This document shows positions 57,748 to 64,000 of a stretch of DNA of 64,000 bases, piece by piece (position 1 is the first letter of the stretch; each line of letters begins with the position of its first letter). The DNA is taken from contig JARGXX010000103.1 in assembly GCA_030374765.1 (NCBI GenBank), positions 248,001-312,000 of the forward strand. Reading direction: 5' to 3'. The stretch comes from Agarophyton chilense. Lineage: Eukaryota; Rhodophyta; Florideophyceae; Gracilariales; Gracilariaceae. Made by a program: the position numbers and the translations under genes. The notes beneath the pieces were generated by a model. That model searched no databases and was not told where the DNA came from. It worked only from the letters and a program-made list of their open reading frames with translations.

Positions 57748-58696
57748 AAGCGCAGTTCACCACCGACGGAAGCGCTCTTCTAGCTAGAGTAGCACTGAGA
57801 GCAGTTGCAGGAGGTGTAGCACTCGTAGCACTCCGCGGGCTGAAGGGCGCTGCCGTCTAAGCGGCGTCAGCTGTCCTTGTTGGAACGAGGAATGAAGTTA
57901 CCCTTCGTAGGTTACAATTATAGCGCTGTGCACCCCAATAATGTGATGGGTGCAAATGGTAATGGTTACAAACGTGTCATAGCTGTAAAACGGTACAACG
58001 CCCACACAAATTCCACACGTGTACAGACGTGAGCGTCGACTAACTTCACTAGGCGGGTGTAAAGTACATGGCATCGCGATACATGCTGTTCAATAGTCAC
58101 CAAAAGCCTCGTGACGACGCTGTCACGATCATTCCAAACGCACGCACGCCATTGGCCACTCTGGCCAACAGAAACCGGCCGGACAGGCAGCCAATCAACG
58201 TGTGCCATTCTCACCAGCGTCACCATCCATTGCAGCCACTATGCACTCAAACGGTGTGGGCAACCGTCAGGAACATAGACGGTGCCAAACACAATCCCAC
58301 GTGGTACATTCGCACAGCTGTGCCAATCGAAACGCCGTCCAGAGCCGACATTCAGCACGGCGTGTACTCTACATGTCACGGGCAACGCTGGCTCGGGCCG
58401 CTCAGGGGGCGCTTTTCGCTCTCACCGTTACTAAGTAAGCAACGCCATAGTAGCATATATCCTAAGTACGTTGCGTTTTGCACAATCTCAATGATCTCTC
58501 CCGCTTCGTGCCCGGCCTCTGTAGCCTCACGTCTTTCTAACTGGTTAAAGCCGCGGTGCGCGTCGGCATTGCTCACGGCTGTCGTGGGTACTTCGTTCGT
58601 GCTCGCCCCATCTTCCTCTCTTTCGTTCATTGTCGCAGGTATCTCCTGGTCGATATCTGAGCTCAATTTACGCAACCTCTATTTCGTGGCTTCGAC
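57748..58696. other. Intergenic region between divergent genes
   Basis: Separates the starts of the Gln-rich gene (minus) and the ABC transporter (plus), so it should hold both promoters. It is rich in GTAGCACT-type repeats around 57790-57830. A long plus-strand frame (58068-58871) overlaps the transporter start in another frame and looks non-coding. Confidence 0.5.
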
Positions 58697-61600
58697 ATGC
58701 AAGTCGAGAATCAGTCTTCGGCCTCCCCTTCCACTGATGTCACATCCGAATCTCTTTCAATCAAACAACGCATCAAGGCCATGTTTGCCGGAAAGAAAAA
58801 TGAGGAGGAACAGACACAGAAAACCGTCCCATTTCGAGAGCTTTTCGCTTATGCTACTCGCGCAGAAATGAGATACATGTGGGTCTCCATCCCTTCCGCC
58901 GCGGTGCATGGTGCTATTCTGCCTTTGTTTACAATTGTTTTCGGAAGCGTCATTAACGTCTTTGGTGGCACAGATGATACGGGTGCCAACGCTGTTCCAC
59001 TGGATGAGATTACTTCCACGATCGGTGGCATTGCCAAGTGGTTTCTTGTTTTAGCCGCCGTTGCGTTTGTGACCAGTTTTCTGCAAGTCCGCTTTCAGCT
59101 CATATTTGCACATCGCGTCACGAATCGTTTGCGTCGCTTGTACTTCCAATCTCTTATGAGACAAGACTGTACTTGGTATGACTCCAATGATGGAGGTGAA
59201 CTCACCGCTCGCGTTGCCGGTGACGTTAATCTAGTACAGGCAGGTATCGGCGAGAAAGTTGCCACCGCTGTTCAGTTCATATTCACTTTCGTCGTCGGCT
59301 TTATTATTGCCTTAATCTACGGTTGGAAACTCACGCTCATTATTCTTTCCGTTGCACCCCTGCTTGCACTCGGTGGTGTTCTTTTCGGAAAGCTTGCAGC
59401 CGAAAGCACCAGTGACTCTCAGAAATCGTATGGTGCCGCTGGTGGCGTGGCATCAGAGGTACTTTCCTTGATTCGTACTGTCACTGCATACAATGGTCAG
59501 GAAAGCGAAGCTAAGAGGTACGACGAGAAGCTGCAGGAGGCGTATCGCTTTGGTATCAAACGTTCGGCGTACAGCGGTGGCGCTCTTGGCTTCACCTATG
59601 GAGTAATTTTCTGCACTTTTGCAGTTGCCTTTACATTTGGTGCTGGACAGGTGCGTTCGGGAGCGATGGAACCAGGAGATATCATTGTCACATTCTTTAG
59701 TGTTTTCATTGGTACCATTTCTATTGGGCAAGCATCGCCGGCGTTTAATGCGTTTAGTATTGCTCGAGGTGCTGCACCTCGTGTTTACGATGTGATTAGA
59801 CGAAAGAGTGCCATTGACCCGCTTGATGGTGAGGGCGAGATTCTTGACAACGTCACTGGTGAAATTGAGTTTCGTGATGTGCAGTTCAACTATCCTACTC
59901 GTACAGTTGACGACCAGGAGAGCGAAGCACGCCCACATGTGCTGGACAACTTCAACTTGAAGGTTTCTCCCGGTTCTAGCCACGCGCTTGTAGGATCGTC
60001 AGGGTGCGGCAAGAGCACCACAGTGCGTCTCATCGAACGCTTTTATGACGTACAAGAAGGTCAGGTACTGCTCGACGGCGGCAGCATTCGAAATTTAAAC
60101 GTTCGCTGGTTGCGTAGCCAGATTGGTTATGTGGGTCAGATGCCAACTCTGTTCATGCTAACGATCCGTGAGAACATCGCGCTGGGCGCTGCGATGGAGA
60201 AAGCTGTTGACCCGGAAACAGGAGAGGCTATTTTGCGTCGAAAGGAGGTTACCGATGAGGAAATCGTAGCGGCCGCAAAGAAAGCTAATGCCCATGACTT
60301 CATCATGAAGCTTCCGGAGAAGTATGATACCCTTTTGGGAGAACGCGGAGCTATGCTGTCCGGCGGACAAAAGCAACGCGTGTGCATTGCAAGAGCGCTT
60401 GTGCGAAACCCGAAGATTCTGCTCCTTGATGAGTCAACTAGTGCACTAGATGCTCAATCAGAAAGAATTGTCCAAGAGGCCTTGGAACAAGCTGCGGAAG
60501 GACGTACAACCATTACAATTGCTCACAGACTGAGCACGGTCAAAAATGCTGATGTGATATCTGTTATTGACGAGGGCAGGGTTGTGGAAGAAGGCGACCA
60601 TAACTCATTGCTGAACATTGAGGGAGGAGCTTATAGGACCTTGGTCGAATTCCAGAACGTAGAAGGAAAGAAGCAAAAGGAAGAGAAAGAGGAAGAAGAC
60701 TCGTCCGTCGTGTTGCAGCCTGGTGTGGATGATCCCACCAAGGCGACTTCTTTGTCTAAGACCCTTGTAGAACAGGAAGACAAAGGTGAACTCCCAGCGG
60801 TCGACAAAGGGGTGTTACGTCGAGCACTCAAAATGAGTCTTCCAGATCTTCCGTTTATTCTGATCGGTATGCTTGGAGCGGCAGTAGCTGGTGCCTCTTT
60901 TCCGGTCATGGCGATTACCTTTACAGAAGTACGTTCTCCATCTCATGTTATTATCAAGAGAACACAGCGCTTCAACTCGATTGACATTTGCTAACTGTAT
61001 TCATGTTTTTTGTTTACTTGGGTCAGGTTATTGAAGTAACTCTAAGAGAGAACAAAGCTGGAGATGTAACATTCTGGGCATGTATGTTTGTTCTCATTGG
61101 AGGTCTTTCTTTCGTCGGATATTTCGTTCAACATGCAATGTTGGGCATCAGTGGCGAAAGGCTGACCAGAAAGCTTCGTTCAAAAGCTTTCCGCTCTATT
61201 CTACGACAAGATATTGGTTTCTTCGATGCCAAGGAGAACTCTGTAGGGCAATTGACGACTCGTCTCGCAACCGAAGCAACGCTTGTCAAGGGATTGGCTG
61301 GAGATGCGCTTGGTGGCGTTGCTATGGTGTCGAGTACGTTGCTGACTGGGTTCCTTATTGCTTTCTTATCTTGTTGGCGGGTAGCCTTGGTGGTTACTGT
61401 AATCTTTCCAGCCATGGGGCTTTCCGAGGCGATGAATATTAAGATGATCTCCGGTTTCGACTCCGACTCTGGTAAGAAGTTTGCGAAGGCAGGTGCTGTT
61501 GCTTCTGAAGCTGTTGATAATTTTGATACCGTTAGTTCCATTGGTGTTCAAGATATATTCATCGAGAAGTACAATGAAGAGCTAGAACTCCCGCTAAGAA

Positions 61601-62667
61601 ATGGTCGCCGAGCTGCTTTAACTTCTGGTATAGCGTACGGCGTAGCAGAAGCATTGGCACAGATTCTGTGGGCTATTTCGTTCTGGGTAGGAGCAATTTT
61701 CGTGGAGCGTAAGCAGTGTACCTTCCCTGGCCTCATGAAAGCAGTGAGTGGTCTGTTGTTTGCCGGTTCATCGCTTGGACAAGCCTCCCTGTTTCTTCCG
61801 GATATTGGTAAGTCTCGCGTGGCGGCCACTAAGTTGTTCCGTCTGTTGGATCGCTCGTCTTCTATTGACCCAACTTCCGAAGAGGGCACTAGAACAGGTG
61901 GAAAGGCTATCGACGGTTCTGTTGCGATGCAGAAATTGAAGTTTGAGTACCCAACTCGTCCTGATGTGCCAGTGCTTCGTGGACTTACTGTGGACATTGA
62001 ACCTGGAAAGACCCTCGCTCTTGTCGGTGCATCGGGTAGTGGTAAGTCTACAGTCGTATCGTTGATTGAGCGATTCTATGATCCCCGCTCTGGAATGCTC
62101 ATGATCGACGACGTGGATGTGAAGGACTATCATTTGAGGGACATCCGTGGTCAAATTGGTTTGGTGTCACAAGAACCGGATCTGTTCCATCGATCCGTAC
62201 GCGACAACATAGCATACGGTTTAAGTCAAGAAGAAGGTACACCGGTTACGGAATCAATGATCGTGGAAGCAGCCAAGGCAGCCAATGCTCATGACTTTAT
62301 CTCGCAGCTCCCTGAGGGATATGAGACTGATGTGGGTACAAGAGGCAGCAAGTTGTCTGGTGGACAGCGCCAGCGCGTTGCTATTGCTCGCAGTCTGGTA
62401 CGTGCGCCTCGAGTGCTTCTATTGGATGAGGCGACGAGTGCTTTGGACGCAGTGTCCGAGCGTACTGTGCAGGATGCTTTGGATGCAGCTTCTCATGGAC
62501 GTACTACTATTGCTGTTGCGCACCGCTTGTCAACAATTAAGGATGCTGATATGATTGCGGTGGTGCAGAATGGAAAGATAGTAGAGAAGGGAACACATGA
62601 TGAGTTGCTGTCTTGGAATGGAGCTTATGCTAGGCTTGTGGAGAATCAGATGAGCGAAGCTTCGTAA
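58697..62667 (+). CDS. ABC transporter, ABCB/MDR (P-glycoprotein) type, one intron
   Basis: Coding exons are 58697-60928 and 61027-62667, giving about 1290 residues, usual for a full ABCB exporter. It has two halves, each with a six-helix membrane domain and a nucleotide-binding domain. NBD1: Walker A GSSGCGKST (433-441), Q-loop IGYVGQMP, signature LSGGQKQR (554), Walker B ILLLDES (Asp578/Glu579), H-loop IAHRLST. NBD2: Walker A GASGSGKST (1078-1086), Q-loop IGLVSQEP, signature LSGGQRQR (1187), Walker B VLLLDEA (Asp1211/Glu1212), H-loop VAHRLST. Both sites look catalytically complete. The N-terminal 40 residues are polar (MQVENQSSASPS) and the linker after NBD1 is Glu/Lys-rich. It should export lipophilic compounds or lipids across the plasma or an internal membrane; the substrate cannot be read from sequence. 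Confidence 0.96.
60929..61026 (+). other. Intron of the ABC transporter gene
   Basis: 98 bp, donor GAA|GTACGT, branch-like TGCTAAC about 35 nt before the acceptor GGTCAG|GTT, phase 0. Splicing joins FTE to VIEVTLREN inside the second membrane domain. Without it the frame ends in a stop at 60992. Confidence 0.9.
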
Positions 62668-63889
62668 GCATCAAAGCTTTGCCATTGCGGGTTTCTTTTT
62701 ACTGTGCCTGGTGCGAGGCAACTGGGTTATAGAACAAATTTACCAGAAATGACGCTTTCGACGTGAAAACGATGTAGTGCAAGCGCATTCATGTACATTT
62801 CTCCCATACTTGTCGGTTTTGAAAACTCATTCGAATAGTATAATTAACGAAGCCAACTTGAAGTTCGTACACCGTGCGGGGTACGATGATCTTTCCATAG
62901 GCTCTATTCATTGAATGATAAGCGGTCTAAGCAAAAGAACGACAGCATTTGCTTTCGAGAGTATGGGAACTAACTTTTCCACCGGGGTAATCATACGAGG
63001 CCTTGCGCTGATGAGCTACATTGCCAGCGTCGCGACGAGTGTGTGACTTAACCCAACTATGAAATGTAACTGGAACACTCGTGGGGAGTGAGCTGGGCAG
63101 CTGAGATGGCGGTTCCCGCCCTGGCGCCAAATCTGCAAGGGTTGATGTTGATCTCTATTGAGGAACTGAATCATTTAGTGATGACGGCCACCATATTGAT
63201 CTTACAAGCTGTGAGAGTGGTACAGTATCCACCCTTCGCAACTTGGTAGCACAGCGGAAAAGTAGTAAAGCTTGAGGGCTGTGGAATTGGGATTGGAACG
63301 ACAGCCACGTCCCTTCCCGCTGGAGCTGCAACGCGTTTTGGTGGCAACATACATACAACATGCGAATGAACAGATGATGCGCTGTTGTTCGCTGACATCA
63401 CACGTGCCACCGAGGCCCACTCCAAAGCCGAGAGAAGCAGGGCTCTGTGTACCGTCGGTAGCGCCAACCGCTTCAAAGCTGGCCTGAAAGCGCGCCCCCC
63501 CAATCGACAGGAGGCAGATGCACGCACATTTGCATGGTCGCAACGCGATTTGCACGTGTATATCCACTATTGGTCCGCATAGATTTGCGGAATCCCTCAG
63601 CATCCAATCAGTGGGTAGCCTGTTCTGACCGACAGTTGCGGTGGACTAATGCGCGAGAGCCAACGTGAAACAATTGAGCTCGACCTTGCCGACTTTTCAT
63701 TAGATAAGAGCGCTTCGTTTGCTGTTCCTTCGTGAGCGACGAGAGAAGCACCAAGTACTTGGGCCTGTGGAGGTGATTGTCATTGATTCGTAGTAGATCG
63801 CTGTGTTTGTTGCTTAGCGCTGTTGTTCACCGCGTCGATCTTTACCGCCTACTCCCACTTCCTCTGTTTCTTGTTTTCTTTTGTCAGCG
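62668..63889. other. Intergenic region
   Basis: 3' flank of the transporter and promoter side of the next plus-strand gene. Overlapping frames on both strands at 63155-63603 have no recognisable content. A pyrimidine-rich run ending TTTTGTCAG (63866-63887) just before the next ATG could be a 5' UTR or an intron acceptor. Confidence 0.5.
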
Positions 63890-64000
63890 ATGAAAGCCCG
63901 TACATCTTCGTTCCGTGATCTTGTCCACGGAACCATCTCCGCCCCCGAAAGTCGCTATTCTGTCACTGGGCACACCACTCCTCAGGATGGTGTTTCCGAA
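63890..64000 (+). CDS. Start of an unidentified gene (partial)
   Basis: ATG at 63890 opens a frame of 37 codons to the window end (MKARTSSFRDLVHGTISAPE and on), Ser/Thr-rich and without hydrophobic segments. There is too little for identification. The codon composition and the pyrimidine-rich leader are like those before other genes here, so a real start is likely. Confidence 0.5.
   Translation, partial: MKARTSSFRDLVHGTISAPESRYSVTGHTTPQDGVSE

Noticed and set aside
58068-58871. 267-residue plus-strand open frame upstream of the ABC transporter
   Set aside because: It overlaps the transporter start in another frame, has no domain, and reads like translated promoter sequence.
61128-61541. Open frames antisense to the ABC transporter
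   Set aside because: They lie wholly within a strongly conserved coding sequence on the other strand and have no recognisable content.
1-64000. CRISPR arrays, operons or ribosome binding sites
   Set aside because: The window is eukaryotic; tandem repeats here lack unique spacers of constant length.

Overview
The window is nuclear DNA of a eukaryote with sparse, intron-poor genes buried in decayed retrotransposons. There is one clear 98-bp GT-AG intron, a nuclear-type tRNA-Ser, an ABCB full transporter, Ty3/gypsy chromoviruses, Ty1/copia elements and a PIF/Harbinger fossil. A red alga of the Chondrus type would fit; that is an inference from gene style and element mix, not a proven identification.

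Layout. 1-1215 is the 5' part of a minus-strand gene with a ParB-like motif and a coiled coil. 1216-6065 is gene-poor, with a 37-bp tandem repeat and a broken PIF/Harbinger transposase. 6066-26515 is a nest of two related chromoviruses, both on the minus strand. Old element B (LTRs 6066-6782 and 25800-26515) is split by younger element A (7961-18613). 26516-31990 is unassigned. 32020-35984 is a broken Ty1/copia element on the minus strand. 36832-38440 and 50547-51252 are two halves of a second copia pol on the plus strand, split by chromovirus C (38441-50541, target duplication TTTTG). From 53 kb the window turns genic: a secreted protein (minus), tRNA-Ser(AGA), a Gln-rich small protein (minus), an ABCB transporter of about 1290 residues with one intron (plus), and the start of another gene at 63890.

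The most interesting observation: elements A, B and C each carry an extra gene on the strand opposite to gag-pol, between the chromodomain end of pol and the 3' LTR, starting about 80-170 bp from that LTR. The protein (about 560 codons in A) is homologous between the two diverged element families (A/B versus C) and resembles nothing I recognise. In C the gene appears to contain a 799-bp GT-AG phase-0 segment. Removing it restores both frame and alignment to the intronless A copy, as expected for an antisense intron that sense-strand retrotransposition cannot remove.

How the elements work: gag (coiled coil, acidic/basic middle, CCHC knuckle) is followed by protease, reverse transcriptase, RNase H, integrase and chromodomain. 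In A, pol lies in the -1 frame at the gag stop; both families share an AAAAC-TAA sequence there and the same unidentified tRNA primer site. All copies are disabled by stops, indels and catalytic-site changes (integrase Asp to Val in A; reverse transcriptase YLDD to YLND and integrase Asp to Gly in C).
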